Positions 12,601 to 21,903 of a stretch of 64,000 nucleotides of DNA are shown here, one piece after another (within the stretch, counting starts at the first letter, position 1; every line of letters begins with the position of its first letter). The notes beneath the pieces are model-generated. The model was not told where the DNA came from. It did not search any database and worked only from the letters and a program-made list of their open reading frames with translations. The translations under genes were made by a program, and so were the position numbers. Source of the DNA: Rhizomucor pusillus (taxonomy: Eukaryota > Mucoromycota > Mucoromycetes > Mucorales > Lichtheimiaceae); assembly GCA_900175165.2 (NCBI GenBank), contig FWWN02000613.1, forward strand, positions 62,001-126,000, in the 5' to 3' direction.

Positions 12601-13339
12601 ATCAAGTGAATACTCGATGAAAACCGCATCAGCAGCTGAAGACGTGTCTGTAGCTCATAGGGTGAGCAAATGATCAGCTTGACTTGACATTGTACCTATT
12701 CTAAATTTATCTTTAGGTTGCGTGCGAATCAAGACCGATTCTGAGGTCTTTTTATCAGTCACCTCGGGCGAAAAAGAAAAACGAAATCAAGAGTTAGCGA
12801 CAAAGATTGCTTATAGTCAGGTAGCTGCTGAAGAGCGGAGAGCGATTAAAAATGATGCATGCGACGACAAAGCCATTCCTGTCATGTCCATTGGAAACCA
12901 AGGAACCGGTATTGGGAGCCGTCTAAAGGGGCATACTCGCCGAGGCGGCAAGAAATTATTGAAAGAACATTGTCGCTATGCAGTGATTGCAACTACGGAT
13001 GAATTCCGCAGTTCCAAAACTTGTCCGTTTTGTTTCGGCCCAATCATCCGTCAAAAAAGAAGGCTCAGAATTAAGGACCAATACAAGATGGTCACGGTCA
13101 ATGGATCATCCATTTGTATGAATCCAGACTGTATAAGTTACCAGAAGCACAAGAATACCTAAAACAGAGACGAGCTAGCAGCTGTATGTATCGCCATAGC
13201 TGGATACACAAATATGCAAGGATATTTCCTTCACTGTTTTCATCGATATGCAGCCTCTGCAATGCTGCTCCAAAAACAACGAACACACCTCCACCCATCA
13301 GGTAATAAAATGAGACACGTATTAGTACTTTGCTATTAA
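9614..13339 (+). pseudogene. Fanzor-like RNA-guided nuclease, large form, disrupted
   Basis: Eukaryotic relative of the transposon nuclease TnpB. A long lysine/glutamate-rich N-terminal region (ORF from ATG 9614) is followed by helical, basic exons up to 12260 with intron-like breaks (GTAAGCTG..TTCAG near 10956-11018; GTGAGC..TATAG near 11080-11115). The C-terminal core is diagnostic. It has a RuvC-I type GTDYGLQTM (about 12317), a GNQGTGIGSRLKGHTRRGGK block (about 12892-12950), a RuvC-III/zinc ribbon TTDEFRSSKTCPFC (about 12990-13030), a second cysteine pair GSSICMNPDC (about 13105-13131), then NRDELAAVCIAIAG carrying the terminal catalytic Asp. Defects: reading-frame shifts near 10590, 11272 and 12200, and an in-frame TAA at about 13159-13161 immediately before NRDELAAV. 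These could be decay or assembly indels. The extreme N-terminal part may be a separate gene. A MULE relic lies about 500 bp downstream. Confidence 0.72.
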
Positions 13340-13900
13340 CGCTGTAGTTTCATAGGCGATGCGGGGAAGGCTTCTGTTGAAGAACAGATAGACTAGATTA
13401 GCTAGTCTCCGAAGTAAATGATAAGCATTAGAGAATGGAATGCATCTACTATGCACTTTCTTCATTGTTTGATATTGGGAGACAGGATTTGCATAAATGG
13501 AGAGTATCCACTGCTTTCCTTAGTGTACTGTTATTGTAATGGGATGCCCAAAAATTTGTGCAGAGTCCCTTTTATACCTAAAGAGAAAGTCTTCTACACT
13601 TTAGATACTGAGAGAGGAAGATACCGTCAAAGTTAAGGATTCATTTTATAAATGTAGGATGAAAAAATGAAGATCCAAGACTTGAGTCTTGCTGCAAAGT
13701 TAAAACTATTGCCACAGAAAACTAGCTCTTATTTTTTACGAAGCTTTGCAATGGCGATAATAAAAATGCCCAACTACAAAGAAATGGAATTTACGATGTG
13801 TCATGAGTTGGTCTAGCTATTGTTATACAAGTAGTAACCGCACAAATGTTCGGGTATCCAACTGCACAAAAATTCAGGGCTCCCCCTCCCTGTTCCTGTC
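13340..13900. other. Downstream flank of Fanzor-like gene
   Basis: No protein-coding gene recognised. In known Fanzor/TnpB loci the guide RNA scaffold is made from the sequence overlapping or just past the 3' end of the ORF, so this stretch is where such an RNA would be expected. No structure is claimed by eye. Confidence 0.3.
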
Positions 13901-13905
13901 GTTTC

Positions 13906-14860
13906 TTCTTTCTCAAGCCGACCTCATTGCTCGAACGCGATTACCGCAGTGATCTTGAAGAGTTTGAGGACTGTATACCTCAGGTGTCAGCAGCGCATGG
14001 CGTCACATATTCGGAGCGAAACAGCGTGAAACGACGATCTACAGAGAATGGCAACGTACGCGTTACGTATCAGTGTGCTTAATGTGGGCAGTACCGAAAC
14101 AACCGGGGAAAAACGGCAGACAACATGGAAATACAGAATTCGTTAGTTGCTAAATACGGTACGGCTTACATCCGTGTCGCCACGTTGACGCATAACCTTA
14201 AGGAGCACCATTATATTCACGAAGTTTAACGATATTCACAATCGTCCACCAATGTACGGCAGTGAACATTGTCAAGATGGAAAAAATGGACTATTGCAAC
14301 GCTATTCCTTACGAACGTCTCGGTACCCGCGCAAACATCAGAGTGCGTTAAACGAAGTAAACAACGCAGGTACGATCCAGCAAACCTAAAGACTTTTGCG
14401 TGAGAGAGATTATTTTGCCATTTTTTCGCTGTTCCAACCTCAGCAAAATGCTTGAGCATCGTATCTGCAATGCCATGAAGAATGCTCACTACATGTTGGA
14501 TCAGGCAAGCCTTGATGATTGGTGCGAACTACAACACCAACGTCTCGAAATTTCCATGCTCAGCACTGCTGGTATTAGCAATTTCATCCTTCCAGATTGC
14601 TATGGTTTGGATGGAGGATGAAATTTATGACTCCTACCGCTGGTTTCTTCTACCCTCCGAAGCAAAATATATGAACTCAATGGCATCACTCCGGACGTTT
14701 CCATGTTGATCGCTGCGTTGCGTTGATGAAAGCTTCCGAGAATGTCTTCCCATCTGCCAAGAAATGCACTGTAACTGGCGTATCAGAGAATAAAATCTAA
14801 AACCAAAAGTTTCTCTGTCAAGCCTTTTACAAACGCAGAGTTGCAGATGACATGCAAGCA
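13906..14860 (+). mobile_element. MULE (Mutator-like) transposase relic with FAR1-type domain
   Basis: Degenerate plus-strand coding remains. At about 13935-14220 a FAR1/WRKY-GCM1-type DNA-binding pattern can be followed: LEEFEDCIPQVSAAHGVTY, SERNSVKRRS, RVTYQCA, a TAA stop, then CGQYRNNRGKTADN and KYGTAYIRVATLTHN. At about 14640-14790, across two frames, is the MULE transposase pattern ITPDVSMLIA / RCVALMKASENVFPSAKK followed by a CNWRIREN-like CxWH relic. Stops and frame changes in every segment mean no intact protein is made. I cannot see terminal inverted repeats. Assignment rests on motif order rather than on a full-length match. Confidence 0.5.
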
Positions 14861-15458
14861 TTGTTACCAATAATTCACCAAGTCGATCCTCGATCATCAA
14901 TTGCTATGAAATCTCACACATATTTCCTGAGCTTATTCTTACTTCACCTCATAACAATTACCATGCTTTTCAATAGCAAAACATCCCAAAGACCTCTGAA
15001 CATGTCACTCCGTCGTCATGACAGATGCACGTATCTGCAAGTGGGAGTACCGTGATTTCCCTTATTCCGCATTCTCGTTATGAATGCCATATTGTGCATG
15101 TCTAACCCTTTAGGTCCAAGTTCAAAAAGCTTATTTTGTATTCAGTTTTTTTTCAGTAATTGGACAGCTATTGGGAATGAATAATAGCTCTTCGTCGAGA
15201 ATTTTGTACAATCGCGAATTACCATGTCGACGGGATAGCATAGGCGACAGGGTAAATAATTTACCCGATATGAATGGTTTATCCGAAAACCTTTATTGCG
15301 TTATTTCGGTGTAACCGACCTTTTTATATTGTTACAATGCTTTAAAAATACTTATACATACTAGAAATATAAGTAGAAACTGCAAAAACGTAGGAAAAAA
15401 GCAAAGAAATATACGTATTTACTTTAAATATAAATTAAACAAACAACGCCCAGAGAGG
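14861..15458. other. Intergenic, AT-rich
   Basis: No gene recognised. It ends at the tRNA-Asn gene. Nothing structured was seen apart from A/T-rich runs at 15340-15440. Confidence 0.5.
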
Positions 15459-15532
15459 GCTCTTGTGGCGCAATTGGCTAGCGCGTCTGACTGTTAATCA
15501 GGAGGTTGGTGGTTCGAGCCCACCCAGGAGCG
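15459..15532 (+). tRNA. tRNA-Asn (anticodon GTT)
   Basis: A 74-nt cloverleaf. The acceptor stem GCTCTTG pairs with CAGGAGC (one G-T pair), with discriminator G. The D arm contains GGCGCAATTGGCTAGCGC. The anticodon stem TCTGA/TCAGG encloses loop CTGTTAA with anticodon GTT. The T arm is GGTGGTTCGAGCCCACC. The internal A box (TGGCGCAATTGG) and B box (GGTTCGAGCCC) are intact and there is no intron. Confidence 0.95.
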
Positions 15533-15557
15533 TTTATTTTTCCTTTTTTCGGGCTTA
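15533..15557 (+). terminator. RNA polymerase III T-tract terminator
   Basis: T-runs (TTTATTTTTCCTTTTTTC) begin directly after the tRNA 3' end, as expected for Pol III termination. Confidence 0.7.
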
Positions 15558-17568
15558 CCTCCCAGGGTCCTTCTGGTGGCATACTATTTCACAGTATATT
15601 TTTTTTTGCTGCCCTCAAACTGCTAAGCCAGCAAAAGTTGCTTTTATTTGGTTGAGTTAACAAATTTATTAATGAAAAATAGGCCATTCTTTGGAGCGTT
15701 ACGTTCCGGTTATGCCGTAAATGATCTTCTCTCCGCCACTTCTTGCAGTAAGATTACTACCAGTAGTAGTGGTATCTACGTACAGGATAGTTCCCTAAAC
15801 CATCCTGGTCACCGCATCCCAGTATAGAGCGCTTTCAGTTTATGGTAATACTTCCTAGACCTAGACCAAGATCCCCATATTATTTGTAAATATGGAGCAT
15901 CTTGCAAATAATCGTAAACGATAAATAATGAAAAAGTCTCGATGCACCTTTGCTGGATAGTATCCCTGTGCGCCTAGCAGTCTTGCATAAGAACATTAAC
16001 AGTATATGCTTCCCTGTATCTCCTAGAGATTTCAGTTAATACACAAATAATATTGAAAAACACTTGGTAAGCTCATTGCCTGTAGATCCAATAACATGTG
16101 CTGAAGAGGATGAGTGGGAAAGGAGGAAGAGACAGAATAAATGACTAACGCTGAAATTTTTCCCGCTAGTAGCTAATAACTTGTATCAGAAGAAGAGGAT
16201 GAAAGACAGGACAAGAAGAGATACACATACAAGGATAATGTTAACCCCAATCTCGACGATGGGTCACTCTCCAAATACTGGACTAATATTTGTTCCTGTG
16301 TCCGCACTCAATGAAACCGAGAACATACATTTCACTGTAGTGCACGCATTGATGATTTTTCACCTAGAAGTTATCCGCTTATTACGTGGTAAATGAACTG
16401 AAGCTCAAGTTACCAGCCGAGGCACTTTCTTCTTGAAAGTATAGGTACAACGTTGCAAAAGGGAAAAAGAAAAGAAAAGAGCGATACAAGTACTTGCACA
16501 GACGGGCAACTATACTTATGACGCAGGCATTATAGAATGATTAAGGAGGAAAAGGAAAGGACTAGAAAATGAGAAAAGGCCTCAGTTATCAGGTCGGTAA
16601 GGAGCACAATAACACGTCAGATTTGCTAAGTGGAGGCAGATGTGTAAGTGATCACAGCGGCAAGTTGACAGACAGTGACATATCTTCAAGTTAAGAATAT
16701 TCTTGATCGAATTCCGTGCTTTAACTTACCTCTGGCATACAGAAGCAGGACGCTCAACATTGAGAAAAATCAAGGCTTGCTCAATGAAAGACCTGTGACA
16801 TTCCGTGATACATGCTAAGCACTCTAAAGGTATCTCTAAGTGATCACAGGCTACTCTGGGTTGGTCTTTGCAATTGTATGATCACCGAGGTTTCAGGCAA
16901 TAAAAACTCGATGCTGTTGTTTGCTATTCTATCAATACTTGCAGTCTTCTACAAGCTGCTACTATCCAATAACATTAGAGTAGGCCAATTTCATTCCAAG
17001 AAGATAGGATTCGCAATACTCCAAGATGACTTCTCGTAGCAAGTGTATTTTATATCCTTATCGAGACCAATGTGGGCGACCATATTCAGTAATAATTGTA
17101 GCTTGTTTCATATTTGTCACCGCCGCTGCCATCTGGCAGTATGCTGGAGATCCTAACGTACATGGGAGTGGTATGTACGACTTTCATCAATGGAACTGTT
17201 TCAGACCTATACGATATGTAAAACAAATGGATGGATTCAAGGACCCAAAATCTCACCTGGTCCTGCATAGTTGTATCCTGCAAACTAGCTATTCCCGGAA
17301 ACAAGAGTCGTCAAACTGCAAGCAGCAATCCACACCTGCTCCCATTAGGCGAAACACTAGAGTTGCATCCTAATTGTAGATGATTAAAATATTTCTATCT
17401 GAGAATTTCCGTATTTTCTGTTATCAACAATGTTGAACAAGAAGAAAAAGATTGTGTTTCGAAAAAGGACAGGTAAGAAACAACAAGACAAGACAAAAGA
17501 GAAAGGAGGGAGAACATCTACATACAAATTGTCAAATACCAACCAAGCAAAGGTATACAAAGTATTTT
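15558..17568. other. Long intergenic region without a recognised gene
   Basis: Two kilobases with no family-like coding sequence. The longest open frame (17026-17373, plus) has a hydrophobic stretch (SVIIVACFIFVTAAAIW) that could be a membrane segment, but nothing else supports a gene. The end overlaps the 3' UTR of the minus-strand KES1-type gene. Confidence 0.45.
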
Positions 17569-19146
17569 TTACGACGATGACGACAAGGAAGCAGCCAAAG
17601 TCGAGACATCCTTGAAGAGCCAGCCGGATTCAGCGCCCATAGTATCTACAAACTTGCTGTCGCACTTGGCGAGCATGCGTTCGCGGAGGTTACCGTAAAT
17701 CTCCTCTCCAGACTTGGCGACAAAGTGCTCTGGTGTCCAGGTTTCGTTCTTTTCTGCACGTTCCTTGCGCAAAGCTCGCTGCTCATTTTCAATGGCGGAT
17801 TTCTCGTTTGAAGCAGTCATATAGTCGCCAGCTCGCAATGCTTCAGCGACCTTGTGCCAGACACGACGGGATTCAAGAGAACCCTGTTCTTCAATGGGCG
17901 CGACGTGAGGTACAGGCTTTTCAAGACTGGTAAGATCCAAAAATGGTTCCTGTGAACCCTTGTGCTTGGTGATCGTTGACTTTCCGGTCCACTGTCCCTC
18001 GATAATGGTAGGTCCTGCAAGTGCATCGCTGGTTACTGATGCCTTGAAATGGTGGAATTCACCAGAGATCCATCCCTTGGTGGAATATTCAATGGCAGCA
18101 AAGTATCCGCTGGATGATTGGACATACGATGTGCCATAAAGTTCAACGTAGGGTGCTTAAAGACACTCTAGTTAATGACCATTGAAATTCCGAGATATTT
18201 TAACAACATGTATTCATACCTGCGTACCAGATGCCGTTGACAGAAAGGGACGGAAGAGTGAAGAGATATGTTTCGTCATGCTTAGTCAATCGGAGGGTGC
18301 AGTAGCCGACTTGGTCGACCAACATTTGTGTTCCAGAAAAGCGTGTCTTTTGTCCATCGTGACCATTTACAATAACACCGGCTTCCTTGTTTTCAATGTA
18401 AAATCCAGACACTGGAGGGTGATGAGACACTTGCTCGCACACAATACGAGTTCCATTGTCCCAGGAGCAGAAGAACTTCTCGCCAAGGATTGGATTAAAC
18501 GGCTTCTTTTCCCATTCACCCTTCGGAACACGGCTGGAAAATGAACCATTCAAGGCAGAAATGAACCATTTGACTGCGGCGTAGAAGCGCTCTTCTGAAG
18601 ATTCTGGTTTGCTGATACCAGTGAGCTAAACCAGAGGATATATGAGTATCAGACATCAGCCCGTTGCTCTCTCTCTTTTTCCTTACCAGCTCTGGTTGAT
18701 CAGCCCAGAAGGACCTACATAGGAGAAAAAAATAATTACAATGAGTACAGTCTTATCACACACCAGTGGCACGGTCCACGTGGGCGGCGTGATCCGCCCT
18801 GAGGGGAGTGTAACGATCCAACATATCGTGGTTCCGTACAGTCCCGTCATGCGACAGTCAAAGGGCGCTCCAGGGCAAAAGCAACAACGAAATAGCTTGC
18901 CCAGAAACTACCCTCGCAACCAGACACGTCGCAAATTTATACAACAGACGGCTCTCCACCTGCCACATATTTGGCCCTGAGCACTTACGAATACTCCAAC
19001 AATGAAATGGGAGCCAGCAAGAATGAGGGGCATGTCAAGCTGGATAGGTCTCCGGTGAAAGATGCCAAAGTTTTCAGGAAAGACGAGAAGCTTCCTTGCT
19101 GATCAGCAGGGATGCTTTCCAGGGCATTAGCTTCAGCAGTTGTCAT
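17569..19146 (-). CDS. KES1: Oxysterol-binding protein, KES1/OSH4 type
   Basis: Short-form OSBP-related lipid transfer protein that exchanges sterol and PI4P between membranes. Exon 1 starts at ATG 19146 (MTTAEANALESIPADQQGSF) and contains SSFLKTLASFTGDLSSL, the lid region of Osh4. After an intron of about 265 nt come SFWADQPEL and, past another intron, LTGISKPESSEERFYAAVKW. The next exon holds the family signature EQVSHHPPVSGFYIENKE and NPILGEKFFCSWD; later exons give GYFAAIEYSTKGWISGEFHH and the helical C-terminus ending LAASLSSSS with TAA at 17569. There is no PH, ankyrin or FFAT segment, so this is the minimal ORD-only form. First-exon and VSHHPP spacing match Kes1/Osh4. Introns appear intact. 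Confidence 0.93.
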
Positions 19147-19297
19147 TTGTACTATAAGAGAACGAAAAAAAAAGAAAGGGGAAGGCGACCGGTAACCAAA
19201 ACGTGGAATTTGAATAGCAGGCGGAGAGGAGGGAAAGTGCGGAACACGTCCCCGGGCTATTGTGATTAAAAAAATGATGGGTCCTTTTATTGCCATT

Positions 19298-20311
19298 TTA
19301 CATTTGTTGCGTTCGCCATCCGAATTCATCGTAATCATCGTCTTCTTCTTCTTCCTCATCTTGGTCCATGTCTTCGAAAACACTGGATACATTTTTGCCT
19401 GCCTCTTTCTTTAACAATTCTCGCACTCCAGACTTTAGCTTTGCTCGGATGCGGCTCTCGGTAGGATCGTATTCTACGCGTATTCTTGTCTCATTTGTGG
19501 TATCCATTGCATCAGATGGACGGACACCTTGCTTCCTGAGTTGTTTCAGTTTTTCTACACGAGAATCGAATTCTGCTTGCTGTCGCAAAAGCTCTTCATC
19601 TCGCTCAGACCAGATATTATCATCCGCTTCTGCTGCTTCATCATCCTCCTGCTGTGCATTCGTTGAAGGCTGCTGCTCGCCTGTATCCGCCATTAACTCC
19701 TGGAACTGTGCCATGTCCTCCTGTAGCTCTTTTTCAAACTGCTCTCTGGATGCTTCTTTCCTTGCGAGCGCCTCTTCTTCCGGATTATCAAAGAAGCCAT
19801 GTGGGATGACATTCTGGGTATCTTGAGACGCTTCTTCTTCTTCTTCCTCCCCTTCCACTGCCACGCCGTGCTCAGGCGGTACTTCTATTGATGTCTCGTT
19901 AGACTCTTCTTCTGCTGTAACTTCTGTGGACTCTGCTGCTGCTGCTTCTGCTGTTGCTCCTTCGTCAAAGAAATCGCTTGGTAAACGATTCGATGCTGCT
20001 TCCTGCATATCGTCATCCTCCTCTCCTTCCAGCTTCGTTCGTTTCGAGACCGGCTCGTCTGCTTCTCTATCCACTTGACGTTTCTTCTTCTGCTGCTGAG
20101 CTGCTTTCAAACGTGCAACATTCTCCTTGTGTGCATTTGACATTAAATGGACGGGCCACAACGCTGTTGTCTTGATGACGAGGTTGCACAGTGCACAAAG
20201 TAAGCGTCCTTGGCTGTCATATTTTGCAAGTGGATGCTCGACACGTTTCTCTTTCTGACGTTCTTGCTTTTGCTGTTTAAAGAGTTGCCTTAATTCTGAC
20301 TTGGGTGGCAT
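19298..20311 (-). CDS. ZNF830/CCDC16-type zinc-finger protein
   Basis: 337 residues from ATG 20311 (MPPKSELRQLFKQQKQERQ), no intron seen. One matrin-type C2H2 finger lies at about 41-68 (LCALCNLVIKTTALWPVHLM then SNAHKENV). Long acidic and E/Q-rich coiled regions follow, and the conserved tail begins EYDPTESRIRAKLKSGVREL and ends DEFGWRTQQM. In animals ZNF830 is a nuclear spliceosome-associated factor needed for early development; the fungal role is inferred to be RNA processing. An in-frame ATG at 20440 would add 43 residues, but homologues begin near MPPKSELR, so the later start is preferred. It is head-to-head with the Nop13-type gene, only about 160 bp between starts. Confidence 0.85.
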   Translation of the reverse strand: MPPKSELRQLFKQQKQERQKEKRVEHPLAKYDSQGRLLCALCNLVIKTTALWPVHLMSNAHKENVARLKAAQQQKKKRQVDREADEPVSKRTKLEGEEDDDMQEAASNRLPSDFFDEGATAEAAAAESTEVTAEEESNETSIEVPPEHGVAVEGEEEEEEASQDTQNVIPHGFFDNPEEEALARKEASREQFEKELQEDMAQFQELMADTGEQQPSTNAQQEDDEAAEADDNIWSERDEELLRQQAEFDSRVEKLKQLRKQGVRPSDAMDTTNETRIRVEYDPTESRIRAKLKSGVRELLKKEAGKNVSSVFEDMDQDEEEEEDDDYDEFGWRTQQM

Positions 20312-20471
20312 GATTATGCGTTCGTCGTCGTTGCGTCTCTCTCTCTTGCCTTGCCCCGCCGGCCGGCCACATTTCCTTACAGAATGCGCCTGTGGCTTGC
20401 CCCCCTCCGCACTGTTCATCAATGCAGGAACAATTTCCATTTTTCTTTTTTCTTTTTTTTGTGGTTAAACC
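20312..20471. promoter_or_regulatory. Compact bidirectional promoter
   Basis: Only 160 bp separate the start codons of the divergent ZNF830-type and NOP13-type genes. It includes a T-rich tract (TTTTTCTTTTTTCTTTTTTT-like) just before the plus-strand ATG. Confidence 0.5.
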
Positions 20472-21879
20472 ATGGCCGATTCAGACAAGTTTGATCTGAC
20501 AGAAGTCTTGGGCAATGTTCCTCTCTCAGAGGAAACCCAAGAAAAAGATGCGAGAATGAAGAAGCGTGCCGAAAAGCGAGCAGCCCAAGATCGCGAAGAA
20601 CAGGTAAAGCACGATCAGTGTATATGAATCAGGTGCACATAGTGACACGATCGATTACAGCGCAGGTTGAACCGTGAAAAACGTCAAAAGAAGAAAGAAG
20701 CCAGGGAAAAGAACAAGAAGCGCAAGGTAAGTCTTATTTTCATATGTGGAGGGCATGGAACATCGAATTAATCGTGTTTTGTTTAGAGAGGCGAGCAAGT
20801 CAGTGACGATGACGAGGCAGAGGAAGCTAAGAACGGTGACGGAGCAGCAAAGAAAGCAAGAAAGACAAGCACAGAAACCAAGCAATCTAAAGAAGAATAT
20901 GGCGTGTGGATTGGAAACTTGTCTTTCAAGACCACAAAGGATGCTATCCGTGATTTTTTCAAGGATTGCGGTGAGATCACTCGCATGAAATGTCGCCCTG
21001 GTCCGAACGGAGCAAAGAACAAAGGGTGAGTTGCTTATTCACACTGTTTACTTGATGAAAGTCAACTCACTAGGTACAAATCTCGTTATAGATTTGCATA
21101 TCTTTTCTTTTCGGAACCTGAAGCAGTTGCAAAGGCGATCGAGTTGTCAGAACAAAAATTGGATGGAAGACCGTTGCTGGTGAAGGACGCAAACAATTTT
21201 GAACGAAAAGATGGCGTTACCCGCGAAGAAATCGTAAAACAAAAGAACAAACCGTGTGGCACCCTATTTCTTGGAAACTTGCCGTTCGATGCTGACAAGA
21301 AATCATTGCGGGAACACTTTGGTGATTGCGAAGGCTTGCTGAACATTCGTGTGGGAACCTTTGAAGATAGCGGTAAATGTAAAGGGTAAATATTCAATAT
21401 CAGGATAATTACAAGGAAGCAAATATTAATTCTCGTTGCTTGATTTTATCAGGTTCGGATACCTAGATTTTGATACCATCGAGAACGCAACCAAGGTTAT
21501 TCGAGCCACTAACAAGCACACCTTCAACGGCAAAAAGATCCGCGTTGAATTCGGCAGCGAGGAAGCGCACAGACGTGGTCACCCGTGGGAGTATAACCCA
21601 GAGCGACCCAAGAAGGGACAAAAGAAAGGAGATAGCTGTAATAACAACAACGATAATAACCAGCAACCTGCTGAGCAGGTGCAGCAAGAAAACGTTCCAA
21701 GCAGCACCGAAAATGCACCTAGCAAGGAAAAGTCTGCGCCGAAAAAGTTAAAGGGCGACAAATCGAAAAGCGAGAAACCAAAGCGAGTCAGTTCTGCAGC
21801 AGCTTTGGCAGCAGCACCGAGACAAAAAGCATCTGTGCAAGACTTTAAAGGAACCAAGATTGTATTTGGAGATGATTAA
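20472..21879 (+). CDS. NOP13: Nop13-type nucleolar protein with two RRMs
   Basis: Five exons (20472-20603, 20661-20726, 20787-21025, 21092-21385, 21453-21879) give 385 residues. A charged N-terminus (MADSDKFDLTEVLGNVPLS, then a K/R/E-rich helix) precedes RRM1 with RNP2 VWIGNLSF and RNP1 KGFAYLFF, and RRM2 with RNP2 LFLGNLPF and RNP1 KGFGYLDF. Both RNP1 motifs are created by splicing at KG|F. The tail is N/Q-rich, then lysine-rich, and ends FKGTKIVFGDD, like the short conserved C-terminus of Nop13. Members are nucleolar RNA-binding proteins linked to pre-ribosomes. Nop12 is the alternative family; the spacing of the RRMs and the tail favour Nop13. Confidence 0.85.
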
Positions 21880-21903
21880 AAGCGTCCTGTACATTAAGTA
21901 TTT

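Noticed and set aside
15463..15660. Plus-strand ORF beginning MWRNWLARLTVNQEVGGSSPPRS
   Set aside because: This is the well-known spurious translation of a tRNA gene; the underlying sequence folds as tRNA-Asn(GTT).
17026..17373. 115-codon plus-strand ORF with a hydrophobic segment
   Set aside because: No homologous pattern, no promoter evidence, and the single hydrophobic run is not enough to support a gene.
19368..19826. 152-codon plus-strand ORF rich in Ser and Cys
   Set aside because: It is antisense to the acidic and Glu-rich part of the ZNF830-type gene; GAA/GAG codons read backwards give Ser/Phe/Leu-rich shadow frames.
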